A stretch of DNA of 64,000 bases, taken from positions 1 to 64,000 of the forward strand of contig JBBIST010000006.1 in the NCBI GenBank assembly GCA_037441125.1. The letters are read 5' to 3'. Shown in pieces: positions 9,250 to 17,733 of this stretch; positions within the stretch are counted from its first letter, which is position 1, and each line of letters opens with the position of its first letter. The position numbers and the translations under genes were made by a program. Below the pieces are notes generated by a model. That model was not told the DNA's origin. It did not search any database and saw nothing but the letters and a program-made list of their open reading frames with translations. This stretch comes from JALHMQ01 sp037441125 (lineage in GTDB: Bacteria > Pseudomonadota > Gammaproteobacteria > Burkholderiales > Burkholderiaceae_F).

Positions 9250-9285
9250 TACCCGGATTGGTACCAAGAAAGCGGGTTACCCGGA
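9250..9285. repeat. TACCCGGA direct repeat, possible regulator site
   Basis: TACCCGGA occurs at 9250-9257 and 9278-9285, spaced 28 bp start to start, with a GGTACC palindrome between them. The pair lies just upstream of the minus-strand activase operon (start 9166), where a control site would be expected. No regulator is identified. Confidence 0.3.
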
Positions 9286-9347
9286 CGCCATCTACGGTCA
9301 TGCGCTGTCGCGGCGCCGTGCGCGCAAAAGCGCCGCACGCACCGCTT

Positions 9348-10514
9348 TCAGCCGGCGCGCAGCGCCTCGACGATCGGCAATCGCGCGGCCTTGATCGCCG
9401 GCAGGAAGCCGCCGACCAGCCCCATCGCCAGCGCGAAGGCGACACTGGCGACGACGATCGCCGGCGTGAGCGAAAAGGTGAACGCCAGCTCCGAGAACGA
9501 GGTGAAATTGGTGGTCGAGATCGTGATCGCCTGCAGGAAGCTTGCCGCCGCCAGGCCGGCGGCGCCGCCGGCCAGCGCCAGCAGCAGCGACTCGAGCAGG
9601 AACGCCGCCAGGATCGCGCGACGGCGAAAGCCGAGAGCGCGCAGGGTGCCGATCTCGGCCGTGCGCGTGGCCACCGCCGCGTACATCGTGATCGAGGCGC
9701 CGATGATCGCGCCGGCCGAGAAGATCACCGACAGGAACACGCCGAGGAAGGTGATGAAGGTGGCGAGCGAGCGCGACTGGTCCTCGTAGAAGCGGCGCTC
9801 GCCGCGCACCTCGGCGGTGAAGCGCGGGTCGGCGGCCACCGCCCGCTCGAGGTCGCCGAAGCGCTGCGCGTCGGCCAGTTGCGCCAGCACCGACGAGAAG
9901 TTCAGGCGCCGGAACGCCTGCATCATCTGCTCGTGGTCGCCCCAGATCTCCGAGTCGAAGGCGGTGCCGCCGGCCTCGAACACACCCACCACCAGCCACT
10001 GGCGCTGGGCAAAGCTCAGCGTGCGGCCGATCTCCACCGCGGCGAACTGGCGCGCGACGCTGGCGCCGACGACGATCTCGGTCGACCCGGGACGAAAAGC
10101 GCGACCGGCGACGATGCGCACCTGCGGCCGCAGTGCCCAGCCCGGCGCCGAGAGGCCGCGCACCGGCACGTTGCTGCGGCTGCCGGTGGCGCGCTTGATG
10201 AGCGAATTGAGCACCAGCACCTCGCGCGAGACGCGCGCGCGGCCGTCGCCGTCGCGGGCGATCTGCGGCAGGCTCTCGATTAGCGCCGCCTGCTCGCGCG
10301 AGACCGCGCTCTGCACCTCGGACTGCGCCCCCTTGGCGATGAAGATCGCGTTGTCCGCCGACCCCGAGGCGACCAGTGTGGCGCGCAGCCCGGCGGCGAG
10401 CATCAGCACGGCGGCGAACACGAACACCACCAGCGCCATGCCGCCGGCGGTGAGCACCGTGGTCAGTCGCCGCACCCACAGGTTGCGCGCGACGTAGCGC
10501 AGCGGCAGCCTCAT
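9348..10514 (-). CDS. FtsX-like ABC transporter permease (second permease)
   Basis: The product is a 388-residue inner-membrane protein of MacB/FtsX topology: one N-terminal helix (residues about 18-45), a periplasmic domain of about 200 residues, and three C-terminal helices, the first near FITFLGVFLSVIFSAGAIIG. It ends in VEALRAG, as these permeases usually do. It is the last gene of the operon MFP, ATPase, permease, permease. It differs from the first permease mainly in the periplasmic part, so the two probably form a heterodimer. The ATG at 10514 begins MRLPLRYVARNL, the usual start of the family. Confidence 0.85.
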   Translation of the reverse strand: MRLPLRYVARNLWVRRLTTVLTAGGMALVVFVFAAVLMLAAGLRATLVASGSADNAIFIAKGAQSEVQSAVSREQAALIESLPQIARDGDGRARVSREVLVLNSLIKRATGSRSNVPVRGLSAPGWALRPQVRIVAGRAFRPGSTEIVVGASVARQFAAVEIGRTLSFAQRQWLVVGVFEAGGTAFDSEIWGDHEQMMQAFRRLNFSSVLAQLADAQRFGDLERAVAADPRFTAEVRGERRFYEDQSRSLATFITFLGVFLSVIFSAGAIIGASITMYAAVATRTAEIGTLRALGFRRRAILAAFLLESLLLALAGGAAGLAAASFLQAITISTTNFTSFSELAFTFSLTPAIVVASVAFALAMGLVGGFLPAIKAARLPIVEALRAG

Positions 10515-10576
10515 CACCGGCCAGTCCCAATCGGTGTCGCCGGCCGCGCCGACGGAGCCGCAGGCGCCGTCATCGC

Positions 10577-11746
10577 CTAACCCACATGGCGCAGGCCGTC
10601 GACGATTCTCACGCGCGCCGCGCGCACCATCGGCACCAGCGCCGCGACCACGCCGACCGCGAGCGCGAACGCCATCTGCCACAGGTAGGTCAGCGGATCG
10701 ACCGCGAACACCGGAAAGGCGTTGATGCCGGCGCTCGCCAGCGCCTGCTGGAAAGCGGCCGCCACCGCCGGCATCAGCGCCACCGACAGGGCGCCGCCGA
10801 TCAGCGCCAGCACCAGGCTCTCGGCCAGGATCAGACGCGCGACGTAGCCGGGGCCGAAGCCGACCGCCTTGAGCGTCGCGTACTCGGCCAGGCGCTCGCG
10901 CGCGGTCATCGCCATTGTGTTCGCCGCCACCGCCAGGATGATCAGCACGACGATGTAGGACACCGACTGGATCACCTGCACGATCGTCTGCAGCATCGCC
11001 ACGAAGGAAAGCTGGAACGCCTTCTCGGTCTCGGTCAGCGTCTCGGCGAGCGAGTTGGCGAAGGTGGCGTCGATCTTGCGCGCCACTTCGGCCACGCGCG
11101 CCGGATCGTCGACGTCGACCACGAACACGCCGGTCTGGTGGGCGCGGCGCGGGAAGCGCTGCTTGACGAACTCGTTCAGGTAGTCGTAGTGGAAGTACAT
11201 CTGGCGCGTGATCACGGTGTCGTCGGCACCGTCGAAGATCGCGCGCACGTGGAACTCCCAGTTGCCCGGGTAGATCGTGCCGCGGATCGGCAGGCGGTCG
11301 CCGACGCGAAAGCCGTACAGGTCGGCGAGCTGGCGGCCGATCGCCGCGCCCTGGCGGTCGCGCAGGAAGGCCTGGTACTCGTCGGCGTCGAAGCGGAACT
11401 CCGGGAACATCGGGAAGAAGGCGGGCGCGTCGACCGCGAACTGGGCGAAGAAGCTGCGCTCGTCGCGCCAGATGCCACCGAACCAGTTCGACACGGCCAC
11501 CCCGCGCACGCCCTCGATTAGGCGGATCTGCTCGCGGTAGTACAGCGGCACGGTGAACACGAGCGAGATCGCGTTGCGCGTGATCAGCCGGGTGCTCGAG
11601 GCCGCGTCCACGCCCGCGTACCAGGCCTTGACCACGGTCTGCAGCAGGCCGAAGGCGGTGAGCGCGATCACCAGGCCGAGGATCGTCAGCCAGGCACGCA
11701 GCCGGGCGCGGAAGGCGTTGCGAACGACCAGCTTGAGGAAAAACAT
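10577..11746 (-). CDS. FtsX-like ABC transporter permease (first permease)
   Basis: The product has 389 residues. MFFLKLVVRNAFRARLRAWL is the cytoplasmic start and first helix, followed by a periplasmic domain (about residues 45-250) and three C-terminal helices including VSYIVVLIILAVAANTMAMT. The segment after that helix (MTARERLAEYATLKAVGFGP) is the coupling motif shared by FtsX/MacB permeases. It sits after the ATPase gene, separated by about 137 bp of hairpin-rich DNA. It probably works with the ATPase and membrane fusion protein in export or envelope lipid/lipoprotein handling; the substrate is unknown. Confidence 0.85.
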   Translation of the reverse strand: MFFLKLVVRNAFRARLRAWLTILGLVIALTAFGLLQTVVKAWYAGVDAASSTRLITRNAISLVFTVPLYYREQIRLIEGVRGVAVSNWFGGIWRDERSFFAQFAVDAPAFFPMFPEFRFDADEYQAFLRDRQGAAIGRQLADLYGFRVGDRLPIRGTIYPGNWEFHVRAIFDGADDTVITRQMYFHYDYLNEFVKQRFPRRAHQTGVFVVDVDDPARVAEVARKIDATFANSLAETLTETEKAFQLSFVAMLQTIVQVIQSVSYIVVLIILAVAANTMAMTARERLAEYATLKAVGFGPGYVARLILAESLVLALIGGALSVALMPAVAAAFQQALASAGINAFPVFAVDPLTYLWQMAFALAVGVVAALVPMVRAARVRIVDGLRHVG

Positions 11747-11770
11747 GATGCTCGGCTACGCCTCGCAATG

Positions 11771-11875
11771 ATGCGCGCTGCGCGCGTTGATGACGGCGCC
11801 TGCGGCGCCTATGAGCTGCGGCGCGAAGCGCCGCTCATAGGCTGCGCAGCAGCCGTCATAGCCGCCGCAGGCGGC
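11771..11875. repeat. cluster of short GC-rich hairpins inside the ABC operon
   Basis: Five perfect or near-perfect palindromes lie in about 105 bp: 11795-11809 (GGCGCC, loop TGC), 11810-11839 (TATGAG/CTCATA enclosing GCGGCGC-GAA-GCGCCGC), 11840-11854 (GGCTGC, loop GCA), 11861-11875 (GCCGCC, loop GCA) and 11771-11787 (GCGC-rich). An outer pair ATGACGGC (11790-11797) and GCCGTCAT (11852-11859) can close three of them into a cloverleaf. The block lies between the ATPase and first permease genes and looks like a REP-type repeat cluster. It could protect or tune the downstream mRNA. Confidence 0.7.
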
Positions 11876-11883
11876 GTCATCCA

Positions 11884-12624
11884 TCATTTCTCCCCTTGCA
11901 CCGCCAGCGGCGACGTGTCCGACAACTGCCCCTTGTCGAGGTAGATCAGGTGGCGCGCGGCCTCGGCGGCGCGCGGGTCGTGCGTGACCATCACGATCGT
12001 CTTGCCGAGCTCTTCGTTGAGCCGGCGCAGCAGCGCCAGCACGTCGGCAGCCGAGGTGCGATCGAGGTCGCCGGTCGGTTCGTCGGCGATCAGCAGCAGC
12101 GGATCGCTGACGATCGCGCGCGCGATCGCCACCCGCTGCTGCTGTCCGCCTGACAGCTCGTTCGGCCGATGGTCCATGCGGTCGGCCAGGCCCACCAGCG
12201 CCAGCGTCATCTGCACGCGCTCGCGCCGCTCGGCGCGCGACAGCCCGGTCAGCAGCAGCGGCAGCTCGACGTTCTCGAACGCGTCGAGCACCGGCATCAG
12301 GTTGTAGAACTGGAACACGAAACCGACGCTCGCCGCGCGCCAGCCGGCGAGCTCGCCTTCGCCCAGGCGCGTGATGTCCTCGCCGTCGATGCGGATCGCG
12401 CCCGCATCCGGCTTGTCGATCCCGGCCACGAGGTTGAGCAGCGTGCTCTTGCCCGAGCCCGACGGCCCCATCAACGCCACGAACTCGCCGCGGCCGACGT
12501 CGAGGTCGATGCCGGTGAGCACCGGCACCACCTGCGCGCCGCGCAGGTAGCTCTTGCTCACGCCGCGCAGTTCGATCAGCGCCGGCCCGCTGCCGGCGCT
12601 GCGCACCGCCGCCGCCTCGCTCAC
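11884..12624 (-). CDS. ABC transporter ATP-binding protein (MacB/LolD type)
   Basis: This is the 246-residue cytoplasmic ATPase of the export operon. Walker A is GPSGSGKST (residues 53-61), the signature is LSGGQQQR, and Walker B with the D-loop is LLIADEPTGDLD, followed by the switch His in VMVTHDPRAAE. Sequence and length match the LolD/MacB/DevA branch, which works with FtsX-type permeases. The GTG start at 12624 overlaps the stop of the membrane fusion protein gene as GTGA, so translation is coupled. Confidence 0.92.
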   Translation of the reverse strand: MSEAAAVRSAGSGPALIELRGVSKSYLRGAQVVPVLTGIDLDVGRGEFVALMGPSGSGKSTLLNLVAGIDKPDAGAIRIDGEDITRLGEGELAGWRAASVGFVFQFYNLMPVLDAFENVELPLLLTGLSRAERRERVQMTLALVGLADRMDHRPNELSGGQQQRVAIARAIVSDPLLLIADEPTGDLDRTSAADVLALLRRLNEELGKTIVMVTHDPRAAEAARHLIYLDKGQLSDTSPLAVQGEK

Positions 12625-13928
12625 TGCCTGGCCTGCACCGGGCGGTCGGCGTCGAGATCGGCCGGCGGCGCGATCACCACGCGCGCGCCCGGTGCGACGC
12701 CGTCGATGTGCACCAGGTCGCCGACCTTGCCCAGCACGCGCACCGGCGTCGGCACGGTGCGGCCACGGACGACCTCCGCTGCCTTGGCGCGAGCCTCGGC
12801 CGGCCGCGTCGCCGCGCCCTTGCCGGCCTCGCCGCCTGCCTCGCCGTCGGCACGCACGACGATCACCAGGTCGCGGCCGTCGCGCTGCACGACCGCTTCG
12901 GGCCGCACCGCCGGCACCGGCGTGCGTTCGCCGGCAGCGAGCGGGCGCGACAGGAAGGCGATGCGCGCGCTCATGTCGGGCAGCACGCGCTCGTCGGTCT
13001 CCTCGAACCTGACCTTGACCAGCAAGGTGGCCTTGCTGCGGTCCACCGTCGGCACGATGCGCGACACCGACCCCAGCAAGCGCAGGTCGGGAAAGGCATC
13101 GAGCTGGATCTCGGCCGGCTGGCCGACGCGAATGCCGGCGATCGCGTTCTCGGAAACGTCGGCCTCGACCTCGAGCGTGCTCATGTCGGCCATCGTCACC
13201 ACTGCGCCGGTGGTGCCGGCCGCGGCCGAAAACGGCGTGACGATGTCGCCGACGTTCGCACTCTTGGTCAGGACGACGCCGGTGAACGGCGCGCGGATCA
13301 GCGTCTGGTCGAAGGCGACACCGGCCACGCGCAGATTGGCCTGCGCCACCGCGATCTGCGCCTGCAGCGTACGCATCGCCGCACTGGCCTTGCGCTGGCG
13401 CGCCTCGGCGGCATCGACCGCCGAAGCGGAGACGAAGTTTTGTGCCGCCAGTTCGCGCGCGCGCCGCAGCGCCACCTCGGCATCGGCGAGTTCGGCCTCG
13501 CCCTGCGCCAGGTTCGCCTCGGCCGCCTTGACGCTCGCCGCCACCTGCTCGCGCTGCGCCGCCACGTCGCGGTTTTCCAGGCGCGCGATGACTTCGCCCT
13601 CGCGCACGCGCTGGCCCTCCTGCACGCCGAGCCATTCGAGCCGGCCGGTGCCCTTGCTCGACACCGACGCGCGCCGCGCCGCCACCACGCGGCCGGTGGC
13701 GTTGAGCACGGCGATCGACTGCGACGGCCAGGCCGCGGCCACCACTCCAATCTCCACCTGCGTCGGCCGCCCGCGCTGCGACGCCAACGCGGCCACGGCC
13801 GCGACCAGCACCAGCGCCAGCAGCCACGGCCAGCCGCGCTGCCACAGCGGCCGGCGGCGCAGCAGGCCGGCGCGGCTCGCGCCGCGATCGATCGCCAGGC
13901 GCGACAGCGAATCGTCGGAGGGATTCAT
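12621..13928 (-). CDS. efflux RND/ABC periplasmic adaptor (membrane fusion protein, HlyD/MacA family)
   Basis: The product has 435 residues and is the first gene of the operon. A short cytoplasmic start is followed by one helix (residues about 32-50, WPWLLALVLVAAVAALAS). A lipoyl half-motif (VSSKGTGRLEWLGVQEGQRV), an Ala/Glu-rich coiled-coil hairpin (about residues 115-205), the second lipoyl half (IRAPFTGVVLTKSANVGD) and a beta-barrel domain follow. The protein bridges the inner-membrane permeases to the outer membrane or periplasm. No outer-membrane channel gene is nearby. Confidence 0.88.
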   Translation of the reverse strand: MNPSDDSLSRLAIDRGASRAGLLRRRPLWQRGWPWLLALVLVAAVAALASQRGRPTQVEIGVVAAAWPSQSIAVLNATGRVVAARRASVSSKGTGRLEWLGVQEGQRVREGEVIARLENRDVAAQREQVAASVKAAEANLAQGEAELADAEVALRRARELAAQNFVSASAVDAAEARQRKASAAMRTLQAQIAVAQANLRVAGVAFDQTLIRAPFTGVVLTKSANVGDIVTPFSAAAGTTGAVVTMADMSTLEVEADVSENAIAGIRVGQPAEIQLDAFPDLRLLGSVSRIVPTVDRSKATLLVKVRFEETDERVLPDMSARIAFLSRPLAAGERTPVPAVRPEAVVQRDGRDLVIVVRADGEAGGEAGKGAATRPAEARAKAAEVVRGRTVPTPVRVLGKVGDLVHIDGVAPGARVVIAPPADLDADRPVQARQ

Positions 13929-14065
13929 CGTGACAAGCTAACGCGCATCGGCGGCCGAGGCCGGAGGCAGCGATCGTAGCCGAGCCCGGCACTGTCCCCG
14001 CGCGAGGCGCCGCACGGTGCACGGGCCGGCACGCGGCCGGCCCGCCCGAAAACGGCGAGGCGACC

Positions 14066-16165
14066 TCAGTTCGGGATGCGCAGGGTCGTGCCGTCGAAGC
14101 TGATCCGATCGGCCGCCGGCGGACTGATTTCGATCGGCGGCACGTGCGCGGCGGTCAGCGGCGGCGCGCCGGCGCCGCGCGGCGTCGTGCGCACCACCTG
14201 CGACGGCGGCAGCGGTTTGCGCTCGGTCAGGTGTGCCCACAGCGCGTCGAGGGCGCGGTTGAAGTAGACGTGCAGCGGCACGAAGCGCTCGTTGTAGCCG
14301 GGAAAGCCGAGGAAGGCGTCGAAGTGTTGCGCGTTCGTGACCTCGATGTAGGACAGCCGGCTCGCGCCGCGTTCGCGCCGCTTGTTCTCGGCGTAGTACG
14401 GGCGCGAGGAGAAGTTGACCGGCACCAGCGTGTCGGCACGGCCGTGGACGATGATCGCCGGCTTGCGGTTCAGGTCGGCCGTGCTCTGCACTTCGGCGAT
14501 GCCGCGCTTGACGCGCCGGGCGTTGGGCGAACTGCCGGTCATCAGTTCGCGCTGGCACATGGCCACATCGAAGGCGAAGTCCGGCAGATTGGTCGACGGC
14601 GAGATCGCAAAGAGGTCGCGCCGGGCGCCGCCGACCGAGTCGTCGTAGACGAGGTTGATGCCGATCGTCGGCGGCACACCGTTGCCCAGCCCGAAGGAAA
14701 ACGGCAGCAGCGGCGGGGTCGTCGCCAGCACGTTGCCGGCGGCGTCTGTGGCGGCGAAGCTCAGTCCGCACAGGCGCTCGGCGACCGAGAAGCGGCCGTA
14801 GGTGTTCGAGTAGGTCATCGTGATCGAGGGCGTGGCCAGGTTCCAGTGCGACGAGTGCAGCAGGATCGTCTCCGGTTCCCAGCCGTAGGCGAGCAGCCGG
14901 TCCATCGCCTCCTCGTACTGCGAAGCCAAATCGGTGCTGCTCAGCAAACCGTTGGCCGCCAGCGCCCGGCAGCGGTTGTCGATGACGGCGTTGAAGGCCG
15001 AACTGATCGCCAGCGGCGAGCCGGCGGCGCGCGTCGACCGTGCCGCGCACGGCTGATAGAGGTTGGCGAAGCTGAAGTAGTCGTAGAGCGGCTTGCTGCC
15101 GCCGGTGTAGACGAGGTCGCCGCGCCGGATCACCGGGTCGTGGCGCGCGTCCACCTGCACCTGCGGCTCGCTCACCGCCACGCCGTCGATCAGTCCCTCG
15201 TGGTCCTGCTCGGCGGCGGCGAGCGCCGCGCCGGCGCCGTTCGAGACGCTCGAGGCAATGACGATCGTGTTCTGCTTGGTGATGGTCCTGAGCTTGCGGC
15301 CCTCGTTGCCTTTGCCGGGCATCGGCCTGCCGTACTGCTCGTTCAGGACATAAAAGGCGAACTCGATCGCGCGCAGCGTGTCGCGGCCCCAGTCTTTCTC
15401 CGGGTTGCGCTGCGAGTGCGCGTGCTTGACCGCGAAGCGGTTCGGCGTGTCGGCGTTGAACTGCTGGCGCTGCAGGTCTGAGAGCCGGGCGGTGAAGTTG
15501 GACCTGTCGCCGGCGACAGCGGCATCGGCGCGCACGCCGTTTGGCAGGTTCACGGTGTTGGCCTGCAGGTCGTGGATGCCGTTGCCGGTGCCCTTGTCGG
15601 TGTAGGCGACCGCGCAGCCGCGCTTCAGCCCCCACTCGCCCGACGAGCCGATCGCGCCATAGACGCCGCGCGATCCGCTGCTGGTGCCGGTGACGATGCA
15701 CGGCCGCCGCGGATCGAAGCTCGCCGGCACCTGCACCATCATCGTCACGTTCGGCCCGCCGTCGCGGTCGTCGGCATAGGCCAGGTACTCGCTGCCGGCG
15801 ATCTTGCCTTCGCCGCTCGTCACCGTGCCGTCGGCGCCGACGTTGGGGCCGAAGAGCACGCCGTAGCCGCCGCCGGGCGCGGTGTCGACGATCGCGCGGT
15901 AGTTGGTGTGGATCGCCACCCGGCGCAGCACCGCCGGGTCGGTCGGGTCGAGCCCGACGAGACTCAGCGGCAATGCGAGTCCGGTCTTGCCGAGCCCGGC
16001 GGTCAGCAGGTCGTCGGCAACCCCGTCGTAGGTCTTGCGGCTGACTTCGCCGAGCCAGTGGGGCTTGCCGTTGAACGCCGGCGGCACGCCGTGAGCGGCG
16101 ACGCTGCCGGCCGCCAGGGCGAGAAACGCTGCCAGCGGCAGCGCGCGCAAAGCGGGCATTTTCAT
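14066..16165 (-). CDS. D-(-)-3-hydroxybutyrate oligomer hydrolase
   Basis: The product has 699 residues with a Sec signal peptide (MKMPALRALPLAAFLALAAG, cleavage near AHG), so it acts in the periplasm or outside the cell. It matches the 3HB-oligomer hydrolase family, which splits oligomers released from polyhydroxybutyrate into 3-hydroxybutyrate. GTSSGSRGVYGAIG around residue 140 is the probable serine nucleophile region, and HGRADTLVPVN is near the C-terminus. The ATG at 16165 was chosen because GGAGGAG lies 3 nt upstream; longer in-frame starts would bury the signal peptide. No depolymerase gene is adjacent. Confidence 0.88.
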   Translation of the reverse strand: MKMPALRALPLAAFLALAAGSVAAHGVPPAFNGKPHWLGEVSRKTYDGVADDLLTAGLGKTGLALPLSLVGLDPTDPAVLRRVAIHTNYRAIVDTAPGGGYGVLFGPNVGADGTVTSGEGKIAGSEYLAYADDRDGGPNVTMMVQVPASFDPRRPCIVTGTSSGSRGVYGAIGSSGEWGLKRGCAVAYTDKGTGNGIHDLQANTVNLPNGVRADAAVAGDRSNFTARLSDLQRQQFNADTPNRFAVKHAHSQRNPEKDWGRDTLRAIEFAFYVLNEQYGRPMPGKGNEGRKLRTITKQNTIVIASSVSNGAGAALAAAEQDHEGLIDGVAVSEPQVQVDARHDPVIRRGDLVYTGGSKPLYDYFSFANLYQPCAARSTRAAGSPLAISSAFNAVIDNRCRALAANGLLSSTDLASQYEEAMDRLLAYGWEPETILLHSSHWNLATPSITMTYSNTYGRFSVAERLCGLSFAATDAAGNVLATTPPLLPFSFGLGNGVPPTIGINLVYDDSVGGARRDLFAISPSTNLPDFAFDVAMCQRELMTGSSPNARRVKRGIAEVQSTADLNRKPAIIVHGRADTLVPVNFSSRPYYAENKRRERGASRLSYIEVTNAQHFDAFLGFPGYNERFVPLHVYFNRALDALWAHLTERKPLPPSQVVRTTPRGAGAPPLTAAHVPPIEISPPAADRISFDGTTLRIPN

Positions 16166-16345
16166 GTGCTCCTCCATGAGCCGCGCCGGCGCTGCCGGTC
16201 GGGCCGGTTCGTTATCGGTCTTGGTCTGCCGCGCCGCCCGTAAACCCGACGCGGGCCGCGAGCGTGCCGCAAAAGTGTGACCGCAGCAATGCAGCCGCGT
16301 GAGGCGTCGCGCGCCTTCATCCAGGCCGAGTAGGTCTTGCCTGTC

Positions 16346-16355
16346 GCCGATGCAA
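16346..16355 (+). other. attachment-like direct repeat, left copy
   Basis: GCCGATGCAA is identical to the mnmE 3'-end sequence at 28201-28210. A TTGC lies 5 nt before it here and 7 nt before it at the right copy. It sits 38 bp before the first island gene. Confidence 0.4.
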
Positions 16356-16392
16356 CCTTGCATTTCTGGAGCCAAACTCCACAATTGCATCG

Positions 16393-17571
16393 ATGATTCC
16401 ACGACGGCTGATCTCCGCGCTCACTTCGGCCCTGAACGAGGCCCCGGCCGTGGCGTTGCTCGGACCGCGCCAGGTCGGCAAAACCACGCTGGCGCTCGAT
16501 CTGGTCCAGACCCGCCCGGCGGTCTATCTCGACCTCGAATCCGAGGCCGATCGGGCCAAGCTTGCGGACCCCGAGCTGTACCTGTCGCAGCATGAGGACA
16601 AGCTCGTCATCCTCGATGAGATCCAGCGCACGCCGCAGATCTTCCAAAGCCTGCGTGGCCTCATCGATGCCGGCCGGCGGCGCGGGCGGGGCAAGGGGCG
16701 CTTCCTGGTGCTGGGCTCGGCGTCGATCGATCTGCTCAAGCAATCGAGCGAGTCGCTCGCCGGGCGCATCCGCTATTTGGAGCTCGCCCCGTTCAATGCC
16801 GGCGAGGTCGGGGGCGGGCAAATCGACAAGCTCTGGCTGCGCGGCGGATTCCCCGAGAGCCTGCTGGCGAGTTCCGATGCCGCGAGCCTGCGCTGGCGGG
16901 TGGACTTCATCCGCACCTACCTCGAGCGAGACATTCCGCAGCTCGGGCCGCGCATTCCCGCCGAAACCCTGCGTCGCCTCTGGACGATGCTCGCCCATCA
17001 GCAGGGTGGCCTGCTCAACGCCGCGGCGCTCGCGCGGGCGCTGGCCGTCGATGGCAAGACGGCCGCCTCGTACCTGGATCTGCTCGTGGACCTGCTGCTG
17101 GTGCGCCGCCTGGCGCCGTGGCACGGCAACGTCCGCAAGCGCCTGGTGAAGTCGCCCAAGGTCTACATCCGCGACAGCGGCCTGGTACACGCGCTGCTCG
17201 GGATCGGCGACCGCGAGGCGCTGCTCGCGCATCCGGTGGCAGGCGGGAGTTGGGAAGGCCTGGCGATCGAGTCGCTGATCGGCGCCGCGCCGAACGGTAC
17301 CGAAGCGTTCTTCTTCCGCACAGCGGCCGGCGCCGAGATCGACTTGCTGCTGAAGCTTCGCGGTCAGCGTGCGCCCTGGGCGATCGAGGTCAAGCGCGGG
17401 CTCGCGCCGAAGATCGAACGCGGCTTCCATCTGGCCTGCGACGACGTGCGCCCCAGGCGACGCCTGGTCGTGTACAGCGGCGCCGAGCGCTTCCCGCTCG
17501 CAGAGAACGTCGAGGCGGTTTCGCTCGTCGACTTGTGCGCGGAGCTCGCCGCGGCAGGTTTCAGCGCTTAA
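16393..17571 (+). CDS. ATP-binding protein, AAA_14/DUF4143 family (first copy)
   Basis: The product has 392 residues. It has an N-terminal AAA domain with Walker A GPRQVGKTT (24-32), Walker B LVILDEIQRTPQIFQSL, and sensor region FLVLGSASIDLLKQSSESLAGR. The C-terminal DUF4143 part has KRLVKSPKVYIRDSGLVHAL and a PD-(D/E)XK-like nuclease core (TAAGAEIDLLLKL, then WAIEVKRG). The function of these proteins is poorly known; they are common in mobile and defence regions. It is the left-most gene of the island. Confidence 0.85.
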   Translation: MIPRRLISALTSALNEAPAVALLGPRQVGKTTLALDLVQTRPAVYLDLESEADRAKLADPELYLSQHEDKLVILDEIQRTPQIFQSLRGLIDAGRRRGRGKGRFLVLGSASIDLLKQSSESLAGRIRYLELAPFNAGEVGGGQIDKLWLRGGFPESLLASSDAASLRWRVDFIRTYLERDIPQLGPRIPAETLRRLWTMLAHQQGGLLNAAALARALAVDGKTAASYLDLLVDLLLVRRLAPWHGNVRKRLVKSPKVYIRDSGLVHALLGIGDREALLAHPVAGGSWEGLAIESLIGAAPNGTEAFFFRTAAGAEIDLLLKLRGQRAPWAIEVKRGLAPKIERGFHLACDDVRPRRRLVVYSGAERFPLAENVEAVSLVDLCAELAAAGFSA

Positions 17572-17733
17572 GACTCGAAGACCTCAACACTGCACGCGCC
17601 GAGGTCTCGGTCACGCTAGAGATCGAGGTGCGGCTTCCAGGCGGAGCGAGCGGACCGTGTACTCGTTGGTGAAGTCAGCCTGTCGCACGAGGTCGGCTTG
17701 CGCTCACGCCGGGCTTGTCAATCCGCACCATGA

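Noticed and set aside
11790..11859. Cloverleaf-like folding that recalls a tRNA
   Set aside because: There is no T-loop GTTCRA, no D-loop GG, and the stems have the wrong lengths; it is better seen as a cluster of REP-like hairpins.
17572..17733. Possible gene remnant between the two DUF4143 genes
   Set aside because: Short open stretches on both strands can be translated, but none matches a family and no start with a ribosome-binding site is present.
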